A stretch of 64,000 bases of DNA. Origin: Natribaculum breve (GTDB lineage: Archaea; Halobacteriota; Halobacteria; Halobacteriales; Natrialbaceae). The stretch spans positions 2,976,001 to 3,040,000 of the forward strand of contig NZ_CP095390.1 in assembly GCF_023008585.1 (NCBI RefSeq). The letters are read 5' to 3'. Below, one piece after another: positions 26,714-34,897 of this stretch. A program made the position numbers and the translations under genes. Within the stretch, counting starts at the first letter, position 1; each line of letters opens with the position of its first letter. Below the pieces are notes generated by a model. That model worked only from the letters and a program-made list of their open reading frames with translations. It was not told the origin of the DNA and searched no databases.

Positions 26714-26845
26714 GAGACACCACTGATTCAATCGTTAGGTGACGGGAGAGGGGTCGTTCTGGGCGATCGCTGCGGAAGGATTTCTAGAATGGCCAGATTT
26801 ATCACGAGGAACTGAGAACCAAACCCGCGTTGCAGTCGCTCCGAG

Positions 26846-26865
26846 AACGTTTGAATGGGTGGTGT
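26846..26865 (+). repeat. ORB-like box 2
   Basis: AACGTTTGAATGGGTGGTGT, matching the other boxes except that the preceding base is G instead of A. Same orientation as the other copies. Confidence 0.7.
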
Positions 26866-26958
26866 GTTCTCGAGGACATCGACGGCGTCCTCTCGAGGAC
26901 GTCGATGTCTTCTCGCAGCATCGCCAAAAACGCACGTAATAGGCACTCAAACTGCCAA

Positions 26959-26980
26959 AAACGTTTGAACCACTGGTGGG
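26959..26980 (+). repeat. ORB-like box 3, diverged variant
   Basis: AAACGTTTGAACCACTGGTG followed by GG. The left half AAACGTTTGAA is identical to the other boxes while the right half keeps only TGGTG, so binding may be weaker or absent. Confidence 0.5.
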
Positions 26981-27014
26981 GCGTCGCTCGAGTATCCCGA
27001 CACACCCTCGACCA

Positions 27015-27035
27015 AAACGTTTGAATGGGTGGTGT
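27015..27035 (+). repeat. ORB-like box 4
   Basis: AAACGTTTGAATGGGTGGTG plus T, identical to boxes 1 and 5, immediately followed by the 19 bp array. Confidence 0.72.
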
Positions 27036-27036
27036 C

Positions 27037-27131
27037 TCTCTCGCCACCCCTTCGGTCTCCCGTCACTCCTTCGGTTTCCCGTCACTCCTTCGGTCTCTCG
27101 CCACCCCTTCGGTCTCTCGCCACCCCTTCGG
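27037..27131 (+). repeat. Five-unit 19 bp direct-repeat array in the origin
   Basis: Units begin at 27037, 27056, 27075, 27094 and 27113, each exactly 19 bases. They alternate between TCTCTCGCCACCCCTTCGG and TCTCCCGTCACTCCTTCGG forms, with a partial sixth unit. The array lies precisely between ORB-like boxes 4 and 5. Confidence 0.85.
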
Positions 27132-27163
27132 TCTGCACCTCCCATCTCGCTTCGCGACTCCTG

Positions 27164-27184
27164 AAACGTTTGAATGGGTGGTGT
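27164..27184 (+). repeat. ORB-like box 5
   Basis: AAACGTTTGAATGGGTGGTG plus T. It is the copy farthest from the initiator gene on its upstream side, about 670 bases from the orc1/cdc6 start, and in the same orientation as the rest. Confidence 0.72.
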
Positions 27185-27446
27185 CTGACCGATCGTACTG
27201 TCCGAAACGGGCCGAACGAGGCAGTCCCCGAAGCGAGAAGCGGAGACGACTGGGCGACGATTCGTGATCGCTCGCCAGAGGCAGGCGACCGATCGCCCGA
27301 AAGCGGCGACTACCCGCCACCTCGAGTCGACCACAGGCGGCGACCACCACCGTCCCGGGTAGCCCACTGCCAGCGACGTTTCGCCGCCAAATTATCGGCT
27401 AATATTCACGATCGTGTAACGATCCGGCGAAAACTCGGAAGGGAAC

Positions 27447-27452
27447 TTTTAA
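27447..27452 (+). promoter_or_regulatory. TATA-like box of the purine permease gene
   Basis: TTTTAA lies 33-38 bases before the ATG at 27485, implying a very short 5' leader. Confidence 0.4.
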
Positions 27453-27484
27453 CTGACGGGTGTATCTATGCTCGAACATCCAAT

Positions 27485-28885
27485 ATGGGGGTTACAGACT
27501 ACTTCGAGTTGAGCGAGCACGACACCGACGCCAGGACGGAGACGATCGCCGGGGTCACGACGTTCCTCGCGATGTCGTACATCATTCTGGTGAATCCGTT
27601 CATCCTGGCAGAGGCGATCCAGCTTCCCGACCACAGCTTCATCCAGACCGCCCAGATGATCGCGATCGCGACGATCCTCTCTTCGGTCGTCGCGATCGCG
27701 GTGATGGCGTTCTACGCGAACCGGCCGTTCGGTCTGGCACCCGGAATGGGGCTGAACGCCTTCTTCGCCTTCACGGTCGTCCTCGGGATGGGGGTCCCGT
27801 GGCAGACGGCGCTCGCCGCGGTGTTCGTCGAAGGGATCATCTTCATCGCCATCACGGCGATCGGCGCGCGCGAGTACGTCATCCGGCTGTTCCCGGAGCC
27901 AGTGAAGTTCTCCGTCGGTGCCGGTATCGGCGTCTTCCTGCTGTTCATCGGCTTGCAGGAGATGGCGATCGTCACCGCCGACGAGGCGACGCTGGTCGCG
28001 CTCGGCCCGATCGCACAGTCGCCGGCGGCCTTGCTCGCCATCGTCGGACTCGTCGGGACGTTCATGCTCTGGGCGCGGGGGATCACGGGATCGATCATCA
28101 TCGGGATCGTCGGCACGACCCTGCTCGGGTGGCTCACCTGGTTCGCCGGCCTCGCGAGCACCGAGGAGGTCGTCCCCGTTGCGCTCGTAAGCGACGGTGA
28201 ACTGTCGTTCGCCGCGGTCACCTCCCCGCAGTACGACATCACGCCGCTGGTCGGCGCGTTCCTCGAGGGCCTGCGCGACGTCGATCCGCTCACGTTCACG
28301 CTGGTCGTGTTCACGTTCTTCTTCGTGGACTTCTTCGACACTGCGGGAACGCTCATCGGCGTCTCCCAGTTCGGCGACTTCCTCGACGACGACGGCAACC
28401 TCCCCGACATGGATCGGCCGCTGATGGCCGACGCAGTCGGGACGACCGTCGGTGCCATCCTCGGCACCTCGACCGTGACGACGTACGTCGAGTCGTCGAC
28501 CGGCGTCGCGGAGGGCGGCCGGACGGGTCTGACCGCGCTGGTCGTCGGCGTCCTCTTTCTGGTCTCGCTCGTCGCGATCCCGCTGATCGCGCTGATTCCG
28601 GCGTACGCGTCGTTCCTCGCGCTCGTGGTCGTCGGCGTGATCATGCTCCAGGGCGTCCTCGACGTCGACTGGAACGATCCGGCGTGGGCCGTCTCGGGTG
28701 GCCTGACGATCACGATCATGCCGCTTACCTACTCCATCGCGAACGGCCTGGCGGCGGGGATCATCGCGTACCCGCTTATCAAAACCGCGACGGGCGACCT
28801 CGAGGACGTACGCCTCGGCCAGTGGCTCATCGCCGTCGCGCTCGTCGGTTACTTCTACGTCTACACGAGCGGGATGCTCGGCTGA
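27485..28885 (+). CDS. NCS2-family purine permease (AzgA/PbuG-like)
   Basis: The 466-residue transporter has 12-14 hydrophobic helices and AzgA-type features: TETIAGVTTFLAMSYIILVNP near the N-terminus, PGMGLNAFFAF, and DFFDTAGTLIGV in the middle. SSTGVAEGGRTGLTALVVG follows. These place it in the adenine/guanine/hypoxanthine branch of NCS2 rather than the uracil branch. It probably imports purine bases by ion symport. It lies beside the replication origin and is followed by a glutaredoxin gene. Confidence 0.9.
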   Translation: MGVTDYFELSEHDTDARTETIAGVTTFLAMSYIILVNPFILAEAIQLPDHSFIQTAQMIAIATILSSVVAIAVMAFYANRPFGLAPGMGLNAFFAFTVVLGMGVPWQTALAAVFVEGIIFIAITAIGAREYVIRLFPEPVKFSVGAGIGVFLLFIGLQEMAIVTADEATLVALGPIAQSPAALLAIVGLVGTFMLWARGITGSIIIGIVGTTLLGWLTWFAGLASTEEVVPVALVSDGELSFAAVTSPQYDITPLVGAFLEGLRDVDPLTFTLVVFTFFFVDFFDTAGTLIGVSQFGDFLDDDGNLPDMDRPLMADAVGTTVGAILGTSTVTTYVESSTGVAEGGRTGLTALVVGVLFLVSLVAIPLIALIPAYASFLALVVVGVIMLQGVLDVDWNDPAWAVSGGLTITIMPLTYSIANGLAAGIIAYPLIKTATGDLEDVRLGQWLIAVALVGYFYVYTSGMLG

Positions 28886-28951
28886 TCGCCGGTACCGGCA
28901 ATCCGTTGGACGATCGCGGCGCTGATGGTGGCGCTGTTCCTACGGCCGTCT

Positions 28952-29197
28952 ATGAGCACGATTACACTCTACGACCTGCCCGGTTGTCCCTTCTGTATGA
29001 AAGTGCGCAGGAAACTCGACGAACTCGACCTCGAGTACGACGTCGTCGAGGTACCGCGAGTTCACGCCGAACGCACCGAAGTGAAAGAAGTGAGCGGACA
29101 GACCGGCGTGCCCGTCATCGTCGACGAAGACCACGGCGTCGACGGCATGCCCGAGAGTAGCGACATCGTCGACTACCTCGAGGAGACCTACCAGTAG
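28952..29197 (+). CDS. Glutaredoxin-like protein
   Basis: This 81-residue thioredoxin-fold protein starts MSTITLYDLPGCPFCMKV, with the redox motif CPFC at about residues 12-15. It also has the family cis-Pro in TGVPVIVDED and the C-terminal SSDIVDYLEETY. It likely reduces disulfides or mixed thiols, in haloarchaea probably with gamma-glutamylcysteine. A paralogue with CPYC is encoded at 57147-57386. ATG 28952 is preferred over 28925 because the fold begins there. Confidence 0.9.
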   Translation: MSTITLYDLPGCPFCMKVRRKLDELDLEYDVVEVPRVHAERTEVKEVSGQTGVPVIVDEDHGVDGMPESSDIVDYLEETYQ

Positions 29198-29363
29198 CCG
29201 ATCGGACAGTTCTTCGTTTAGATTCGTTCCCACGACGACCAGCGCGTGCTGGGTTCGGCGTCGACTGTCGGTGCCGAGCCTTTTCGCAACTCTCAAAAAT
29301 CGCCAGTAGATGTAGCGATCAGCCATAATGCATTAGTAGACCACGGCGAACCGGTTTACTACT

Positions 29364-30023
29364 ATGGTAATCGGTAATCGCTTATCTGCCGCCAGCAGTA
29401 AGGTCAAGAACCTGCTCGGTTTCTCTAGCACCGACTCTCCGTCGTCCGCCGAAGTGCCGTCGGTGCTGGATCGAACCGGCTTCGACGGCTCACTCGAGGG
29501 CGCAGAAGTGATCGGACGGAGTCCGCTGTCGTACGTCGCCGCTGGCGAGTCGGTCTCGCCGATGATGGGCAAACACATCGGCCACAAACTCGCGGAGTAC
29601 GGTCTCGACGACATACAGCCCGACGAGTGGTACCCGCTCCGGGCTCCGCTCGCGATGTTGTTCGATATGCGTGAGGAGTACGGTGAGGGGAGTATGCAGA
29701 ACATGGGGCAGAACCTTCCCGATCACGTCGAGTTTCCGCCGGGAATTTCCGGCGTCGAAGAGGCTCTCGGCTCGATCGACGACGCGTACAACCACAACCA
29801 TCGCGGCGGCGCGATCGGTTTCTACGAGTTCCACAAAAACGGAGCCGGCGAAGGGCGGATGATCTGTGAGAATCCCTACCCGTGTGAACTCGATCAGGGA
29901 CTCATCAGGGGTGTCGCCCAGAAATTCGCCGACAGCCCTGTACAGGTCGAAGAGATCAGTGAGCGGTGTCGCGCCGACGGTGGGCAACGCTGTAAGTACC
30001 GGATCGAGTGGGTCGAGGTCTAG
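29364..30023 (+). CDS. V4R/haem-NO-binding-like sensor domain protein
   Basis: The 219-residue protein has a basic, Ser-rich N-terminus, then GRSPLSYVAAGESVSP and an alpha/beta region. It ends with the cysteine-containing segment MICENPYPCELDQGLIRGVAQKF and ERCRADGGQRCKYRIEW. The late CenPYPCxxDxG...C...G..C.Y.I pattern is typical of V4R/HNOB-like small-molecule or metal-binding domains. No output domain is present. The assignment is tentative, and the ligand and partner are unknown. Confidence 0.55.
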   Translation: MVIGNRLSAASSKVKNLLGFSSTDSPSSAEVPSVLDRTGFDGSLEGAEVIGRSPLSYVAAGESVSPMMGKHIGHKLAEYGLDDIQPDEWYPLRAPLAMLFDMREEYGEGSMQNMGQNLPDHVEFPPGISGVEEALGSIDDAYNHNHRGGAIGFYEFHKNGAGEGRMICENPYPCELDQGLIRGVAQKFADSPVQVEEISERCRADGGQRCKYRIEWVEV

Positions 30024-30059
30024 GGCGACTGACCACGGCGACCGTCGCCTCGAGACCGA

Positions 30060-31571
30060 TCAGTACGGGTACTCCCGCGGCTCTCGCTGGACCGAGATCC
30101 ACTTCAACGTCGTCAGCGTGTCCAGGATCCACTCGTCGTTGTACCGGCCCATTCCCGACGCGCCGACGCCGCCGAACGCGACGTGCGGTTCGTCGTTCAG
30201 CGGTTGGTCGTTGATGTGGACCATTCCGGTCTCCATCGCGTCGGCCACGTCCCGCGCTCGGGACACGTCGGCCGAGTGCACCGAGCCGGACAGGCCGTAC
30301 TCGGTGTCGTTGGCGAGCCGTACAGCCTCTTCGTCCGTCTCGAAAGGAATGACCGGTGCGACCGGACCGAAGTGCTCGTTGGCTGCGATCGGCATGTCGT
30401 TCGTCACTCCCGACAGTACCGTGGGCTCGACGAACAGGTCGTCGTGATCGCCGCCGGCCTCGACGGTCGCGCCGGCTTCGACGGTCTCTTCGATCAGGCC
30501 GACGATCTTGTCACGCTGGGATTCGTTGACGACCGGTCCGACGAGGACGCCCTCCTCGCGCGGATCGCCGATGGGGAGGTCTTCGGTCCGCTCGGCGAGT
30601 GCCGCGACGTACTCGTCGTACAGCGACTCGTGGACGAGGTGGCGGTTGATCGAGATACACTCCTGGCCCTGGTGGGTGAACGAGCCGAACGCACCGGCGT
30701 CGACAGCCCGTTCCAGGTCCGCGTCCGATAGCACGACGTGGGCGTTGTTCCCGCCCAGCTCCAGCGCCGGTTCCGTGAACTGGCCGACGGCGCGCTGACC
30801 GACTCGTCGCCCGACCTCCGAGGAGCCGGTAAACGACATCACCGACGGCGTCGGGTGTCCCGAGAAGTGGTCGCCGATCTCGTCGCCGTAGCCGGGGACG
30901 ACGTTCAACACGCCGTCCGGGAGACCGGCTTTCTCGAACAGCGACGCGAGCACGAGTCCGCCAGTCAGCGGGGTGTTCTCGTCGGGCTTGAGAACCACGC
31001 TGTTGCCCAGCGCGATGGCGGGAGCGACGACGCGACTGGTGAGATACAGCGGGAAGTTCCACGGGGTGATGACGCCGACGACGCCCGCCGGCTCGCGGAC
31101 GAGCAAGTTCTCCTTGCCGGGGGTGACCGACTCCGTCCGCCGGCCGCCGTCGCGCATCGCCAGTCCCGCACCGACTTCCATCGTCCCCTGTGTGAGTTCG
31201 GTCTCGAAGGCGGCTTTGAGCTCGACACCCCCACACTCGACGGCGAACAGCGTCTCGAGGTCGTCGGCGTACTCACCGACCAGGTCACGGACGCGAGAGA
31301 CGACCGCCGCGCGCTCTTGCGGTGGGCGTTCTGCCCATTCCTCTTGAGCGCTCTCTGCGATCGCAAACGCCTCGTCCACGTCGGCTTCGGTGGCCGACGG
31401 GACTGCCGTCAACGTCTGCCGCGTCGCGGGGTTTTCGACGTCGATCTCGTCGCGATCTCCGGCGGGTACCCACTCCCCGTCGAGATAGAGCCCGTTCCAC
31501 CCATCTACCGGCGCGATGTCGAGTTCGTCGATCGCCTCCTCTTCGAGAGAACCCGTTTCGAAGCTAGTCAT
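30060..31571 (-). CDS. Aldehyde dehydrogenase family protein
   Basis: A 503-residue NAD(P)-dependent dehydrogenase. It shows the N-terminal Rossmann region GVITPWNFPLYL, FTGSSEVGRRV, the catalytic Glu in ALELGGNN (about residue 270), and the nucleophile Cys in GQECISINR (about residue 305). The C-terminal EHFGPVAPVIPF and PHVAFGGVGASGMGRY follow. Family members act on benzaldehyde, vanillin, succinate semialdehyde or similar substrates, and the exact one is unclear. Upstream is a perfect inverted repeat at 31656-31673. Confidence 0.9.
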   Translation of the reverse strand: MTSFETGSLEEEAIDELDIAPVDGWNGLYLDGEWVPAGDRDEIDVENPATRQTLTAVPSATEADVDEAFAIAESAQEEWAERPPQERAAVVSRVRDLVGEYADDLETLFAVECGGVELKAAFETELTQGTMEVGAGLAMRDGGRRTESVTPGKENLLVREPAGVVGVITPWNFPLYLTSRVVAPAIALGNSVVLKPDENTPLTGGLVLASLFEKAGLPDGVLNVVPGYGDEIGDHFSGHPTPSVMSFTGSSEVGRRVGQRAVGQFTEPALELGGNNAHVVLSDADLERAVDAGAFGSFTHQGQECISINRHLVHESLYDEYVAALAERTEDLPIGDPREEGVLVGPVVNESQRDKIVGLIEETVEAGATVEAGGDHDDLFVEPTVLSGVTNDMPIAANEHFGPVAPVIPFETDEEAVRLANDTEYGLSGSVHSADVSRARDVADAMETGMVHINDQPLNDEPHVAFGGVGASGMGRYNDEWILDTLTTLKWISVQREPREYPY

Positions 31572-31655
31572 GGTACGCGCCCACGTTCACGTGTGACTGA
31601 TTTATCGGTTTGGTTGTACGAACATGTGGCTGGAAAATCGGCAGCAAGCGGCTAC

Positions 31656-31673
31656 CTCGAGTCTCGACTCGAG
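31656..31673. promoter_or_regulatory. Perfect inverted repeat upstream of the aldehyde dehydrogenase gene
   Basis: CTCGAGTCTCGACTCGAG has 8-base arms around TC and sits about 85 bases upstream of the aldehyde dehydrogenase start. It is close to an AT-rich TATTATAAAAATTA stretch at about 31692-31705. It could be an operator. CTCGAG is common in this genome, so chance is a real alternative. Confidence 0.35.
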
Positions 31674-31750
31674 ACAACTCACTCGGAAACTATTATAAAA
31701 ATTACGTCTGTCGGACGACCTGTCGCGACGATAGCCCGTTCCGGCCGGGT

Positions 31751-32719
31751 TCAGGCTGCCTCTTCTCGCTCGGCGCGCTCCCGGATGACTTTCCGGAGTT
31801 CGGCGGCGTCGTGCAGTTCGGTCAGTTCCTCGCGCTCGACGAGCGCGGTTCCGTCGACCGATTCGCGTTTCGCACGATCGACGAAGTAGACCGACCGGGT
31901 GCGGGTGACGTGGCCGATCGAACTCATGATCCGGGCACGCTTCTCCGCGGCTTTCGTAAACTGGGAGTGACCCGTGAGGACGACGTCGTCTTTTTCGTCT
32001 TCGTCCTCGCTGACGGCCTTGAACGGCGACCGCAGCGTCGGGTGGACGCGGAATCCGGCACGCGTCAGTACCGTGACGATCTCCTCGTCGTCTGGGTCGG
32101 CCTCGGGGTCGTCTGGCGTCGGATCGGTGTCGTGGACGTCTTCGGCACCCTCGAGGACGTCGACGGGGCTCGTCAGCGGCGCGTCGAACAGCTCCTCGAG
32201 TGCCATCGCGACCTCGATGGAGGCGTTCATCCCGTCTTCGTACTTCGAGACCGTCCGCCGGGAGACGCCGAGTTCGTTCGCGAGCTGTCCGAGACTCCAG
32301 TCGCGTTGCTCGCGCTCGTCGGCGAGCAAGTCACCGTCGATGTTGACGTACAGTCCACCCGGTGCGGCGTAGATCAGCGGCGGGATGCCCTCGACGAACA
32401 GGTTGTACGCGGTGTCCGGACTGAGCGAGGGAACGCCGTGGCGGAAGTAGACGACGTCGGGTTTGAGGTCCTCGTCGCGACTCCGAAGGCCGATCACGAG
32501 CGGCGTCGCCTGGAGGTAGGTGCCGAGTCGACGCATCTCGTGGCCAGTCGCCTCGTTGAACGCGTCGATGTTACCGAGAATCTTCACGAGCACCAGGTCG
32601 TCGCCACGGCGGGCGGCGACGTCGAAACTCTTCGGTCGAATTGCACACCGGTCGCTCACCGTAAAGCCCGCGTCCTCGAGCATCGCGGTGACGTTGCCGA
32701 CCAGTGCGGACCGGGACAT
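31751..32719 (-). CDS. Archaeal HTH-type transcriptional regulator (COG1395 family)
   Basis: The 322-residue protein has an N-terminal nuclease-like alpha/beta domain ([20 protein letters not shown]). A Cro/C1-type helix-turn-helix follows at about residues 137-195 ([30 protein letters not shown]), then an acidic linker and a C-terminal alpha/beta domain. This order matches the widely conserved archaeal family annotated as putative HTH-type regulator. Its regulon is unknown. A TATA-like CTCTTATACG about 25-30 bases upstream suggests a leaderless mRNA. Confidence 0.88.
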   Translation of the reverse strand: MSRSALVGNVTAMLEDAGFTVSDRCAIRPKSFDVAARRGDDLVLVKILGNIDAFNEATGHEMRRLGTYLQATPLVIGLRSRDEDLKPDVVYFRHGVPSLSPDTAYNLFVEGIPPLIYAAPGGLYVNIDGDLLADEREQRDWSLGQLANELGVSRRTVSKYEDGMNASIEVAMALEELFDAPLTSPVDVLEGAEDVHDTDPTPDDPEADPDDEEIVTVLTRAGFRVHPTLRSPFKAVSEDEDEKDDVVLTGHSQFTKAAEKRARIMSSIGHVTRTRSVYFVDRAKRESVDGTALVEREELTELHDAAELRKVIRERAEREEAA

Positions 32720-32793
32720 AGGCGGAAGTAAGTGACTCCTCGTATAAGAGATTTTCCCCCGGTACGCCCGCCCTACGTCGGGCGATTCCGTCG

Positions 32794-32818
32794 ATATTCC
32801 GGGAATATCCTTATATAT
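32794..32818 (+). promoter_or_regulatory. Orphan strong promoter with a palindrome beside its TATA box
   Basis: ATATTCCGGGAATAT (32794-32808) is a perfect 7+1+7 inverted repeat placed two bases before TTATATAT. The box points rightward and would start transcription near 32840, about 165 bases before tiaS, with no good reading frame in between. A long tiaS leader or a small RNA is possible. Confidence 0.45.
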
Positions 32819-32917
32819 CAGTCCCGGTGCCGTCGATCAGTCTCGGCGATGGCGTCGATGGGAACCGAACCCGGCTCCCGGCAGGTGTCCTGAAAACAGA
32901 TTCTCGAGACGGCCATT

Positions 32918-32976
32918 CCGAAACGGACGCCAGCGGTCACCCCGAAACGGACGTCCGACGGTCACCCCGAAAGTCG
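32918..32976 (+). repeat. Short tandem repeat upstream of tiaS
   Basis: CCGAAACGGACG(C/T)C and GCGGTCACC or ACGGTCACC recur as units of about 23-25 bases starting at 32918 and 32942, with a partial third (CCGAAAG) at 32967. It lies in the 286-base gap before tiaS. Confidence 0.5.
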
Positions 32977-33005
32977 TTACTCCCTCGAGTGAGTACGAAG
33001 CGTCG

Positions 33006-34346
33006 ATGACCGTCGTGGGACTCGACGACACCGACTCTCGCGAGCGCGGGATGTGCACGACCTACGTCGCAGCGCGGGTCGCGGACGAACTGCGCCAGTT
33101 TGGCGACGTCGAGCGACTGCTCCTCGTGCGACTCAACCCCGCCGTCGAGTACAAGACGCGGGGAAACGCCGCGCTGGCGATTCACGTCGACTGCGACGCC
33201 GAGACGGCGTTTTCGGTCGCCCGCGACGAACTCGAGTCGCTCGCCGAAACGGCCGACGACCGGACCAATCCCGGCCTCGTGGTGGCCGGCCACGATCCGG
33301 ACGACGTGCCGGGAAGCGTCGCCGCGTTCGCCCGCGAGGCGGTCTGCGACCACCTCGAGATCGCCGACGCCGAGGCGACCATCGACGCCGTCGGCTACCG
33401 TGGCTGGGGGCTCGGAAACGGCAGGGGGCGAATCGGCGCGCTCGCGGCGGTCGGCAGCTGGACGGCGCTCGAGGAGTGGACCTACGAGTACATCTCTTAC
33501 CGCGAGCCCGAGCGGTGGGGAACGCCGCGAACCGTCGACCACGAGAGCGTCTTCGCGGCGGCCGACCGGGGGTACCCCGAGGCGTGGGACACCGTCGACT
33601 GCGGCGAGGACGAGACCGTCTGCGTTCCCCACACGCCCGGTCCGATCCTCCACGGCATCCGCGGCGACGACCCCGACGTGGTCCGCGAGGTGGCGGGTCG
33701 AATCGAGAGCGAGCCCGTCGACCGAACGCAGCTGTTCGTCACCAACCAGGGTACCGACGCTCACCTCCGGGACGGGTCGATCGCCGACGCCCGCGACGGC
33801 AGAGCATACCGCCTCGAGGGGACGGTCGCCACGGACCCCGAAACCAGACGCGGCGGTCACGTCTTCTTCGCGCTCGAGGCGAGCACGGAGCGACGCACTG
33901 TGGACCGTTCGGGGGGATCGAACGCCAGCGAGGAGAGCGGGGTACCGCGAGCCGACGGCGATGGCCGCCTCGAGTGTGCCGCCTTCGAACCGACCAAACG
34001 CTTCCGGGACCGCGTGCGCGCCCTGCGCGTCGGCGACCGGCTCACCGTCTGCGGGGAGGTTTCGCGGGGGACGTGCAAACTCGAGAAGTTCGCGGTTCGC
34101 GACCTCGTCCGGACCGAGCGGGTGACGCCGACCTGTCCCGACTGTGGCCGATCGATGGAGAGCGCCGGCCGAGACCAGGGCTACCGGTGTCGCGACTGCG
34201 GGACGACCGCGGCCGGGAAAGCGGAGGTCGAACTCGAGCGCGACCTCGAGGAGGGATGGTACGAGGTGCCGCCGTGTGCGCGTCGCCACGTCGCGAAGCC
34301 GCTGGTTCGCGGTGGCTTCGACGCGGCGACGCACCCGGAACGGTAA
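33006..34346 (+). CDS. tiaS: tRNA(Ile2) 2-agmatinylcytidine synthetase
   Basis: A 446-residue archaeal enzyme that modifies C34 of tRNA-Ile2 with agmatine so that it reads AUA. Features in order are GLDDTDSRERGMCTTY at the N-terminus, VEYKTRGNAALAIHV, GYRGWGLGNGRGRIGALAA, an OB-fold with RLEGTVATDPETRRGGHVFF, and a C-terminal zinc ribbon CPDC...CRDC near residue 380-400. The length is normal. The upstream palindromic promoter at 32794 may serve it. Confidence 0.95.
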   Translation: MTVVGLDDTDSRERGMCTTYVAARVADELRQFGDVERLLLVRLNPAVEYKTRGNAALAIHVDCDAETAFSVARDELESLAETADDRTNPGLVVAGHDPDDVPGSVAAFAREAVCDHLEIADAEATIDAVGYRGWGLGNGRGRIGALAAVGSWTALEEWTYEYISYREPERWGTPRTVDHESVFAAADRGYPEAWDTVDCGEDETVCVPHTPGPILHGIRGDDPDVVREVAGRIESEPVDRTQLFVTNQGTDAHLRDGSIADARDGRAYRLEGTVATDPETRRGGHVFFALEASTERRTVDRSGGSNASEESGVPRADGDGRLECAAFEPTKRFRDRVRALRVGDRLTVCGEVSRGTCKLEKFAVRDLVRTERVTPTCPDCGRSMESAGRDQGYRCRDCGTTAAGKAEVELERDLEEGWYEVPPCARRHVAKPLVRGGFDAATHPER

Positions 34347-34375
34347 GAAGGGCCGCCGGCCCGCTCGAGGTGGCG

Positions 34376-34427
34376 CTATCTTTTGTCAGCGAGAGAATCC
34401 CGGCGTTCACGGCGAGCGAGGATGTCA
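34376..34427 (+). repeat. IS200/IS605-like right-end remnant, copy 2
   Basis: Matches 20408-20457 over nearly its whole length. Both have CTATCTTTT near the left, GAGAATCCCGGCGTTCACGG in the middle and GGATGTCA at the right. As in copy 1, the last TCA is the complement of the TGA stop of the adjacent minus-strand gene (34425-34628). No transposase or TnpB reading frame is nearby. Confidence 0.6.
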
Positions 34428-34628
34428 CCGCATGCTGACGCCCTGGCGAGCGAGGAACTTGCTCGCCCGTTTGATCTCGACGGGGCTGCCGATGATCCGG
34501 CAGTAATCGTCGTTCTCGTCGAAGATCGTGACGGTGAACTCGTCGTCGAGCTGCGCCTCGAGGCCGCGTATGGCCTCCCGTGGGAGGACGATCTGCGTGC
34601 TGTCGCGCAGCTTCGACGGTTCCGGCAT
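34425..34628 (-). CDS. Small conserved haloarchaeal protein (VNG_1110C-like)
   Basis: This 67-residue protein begins MPEPSKLRDSTQIVLPREAI and contains EFTVTIFDENDDYCRIIGSPVEIK. It is a compact alpha/beta protein reminiscent of AbrB-like swapped-hairpin or small haloarchaeal VNG_1110C-type families. No DNA-binding residues can be assigned with confidence. Its stop codon TGA lies exactly at the edge of the hairpin repeat at 34376-34427, so its last codons may have been shaped by an insertion. Confidence 0.6.
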   Translation of the reverse strand: MPEPSKLRDSTQIVLPREAIRGLEAQLDDEFTVTIFDENDDYCRIIGSPVEIKRASKFLARQGVSMR

Positions 34629-34811
34629 TCGTCCGACGTAACGGCCAACGGCCGTTTATGTGTGTCGAAGTTCGTTGGCATCGGTAACTGAGACGGGACA
34701 GCCGGGCGAGCGGCAGGTACGACGGGTTCGCGTGGATCGACGAACGTCGTCCGCTGGCACCGGACGTACCCACCGGGTTCGACCGGGCGACGTGGCGTGG
34801 AACGTTCCGGT

Positions 34812-34897
34812 CCGACGCACGGAAATGGTTTTTCGGTCCGAGACGCGGAAATGGGTTTCCGGCCCGACGCATGGAAAGGGTTTTTCGGCCCGAACGG
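34812..34897 (+). repeat. Three 26 bp direct repeats upstream of the DRG GTPase gene
   Basis: Units of exactly 26 bases begin at 34812, 34838 and 34864, with a partial fourth at 34890. The common form is CCGACGCANGGAAANGGTTT followed by TTCGGC. They end only 15 bases before the GTPase ATG at 34912 and therefore occupy its core promoter region. Confidence 0.8.

Larger units (their letters stand above)
26496..27484. other. Putative chromosomal replication origin
   Basis: This 989-base gene-free region between orc1/cdc6 and the purine permease holds four ORB-like boxes, a 153-base array of seven 21-22 bp units next to the initiator promoter, a 95-base array of five 19 bp units, and AT-rich patches such as AAATTATCGGCTAATATTCA near 27389. 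Candidate reading frames here are products of the repeats. Initiator gene plus same-orientation boxes is the standard haloarchaeal origin layout. The unwinding site is not identified. Confidence 0.82.

Noticed and set aside
26561..27131. CRISPR-like or coding sequence in the origin arrays
   Set aside because: Units are contiguous, without spacers. The long frames across them give repetitive basic peptides (for example RETEGVARDRR) that come from the repeat itself.
32860..32900. tRNA or tRNA fragment suggested by GGGAACCGAACCCGGCTCCC
   Set aside because: Neither strand gives a T arm with the conserved A58 and a consistent stem, and no acceptor or anticodon arm can be drawn. It is kept only as a possible hairpin.
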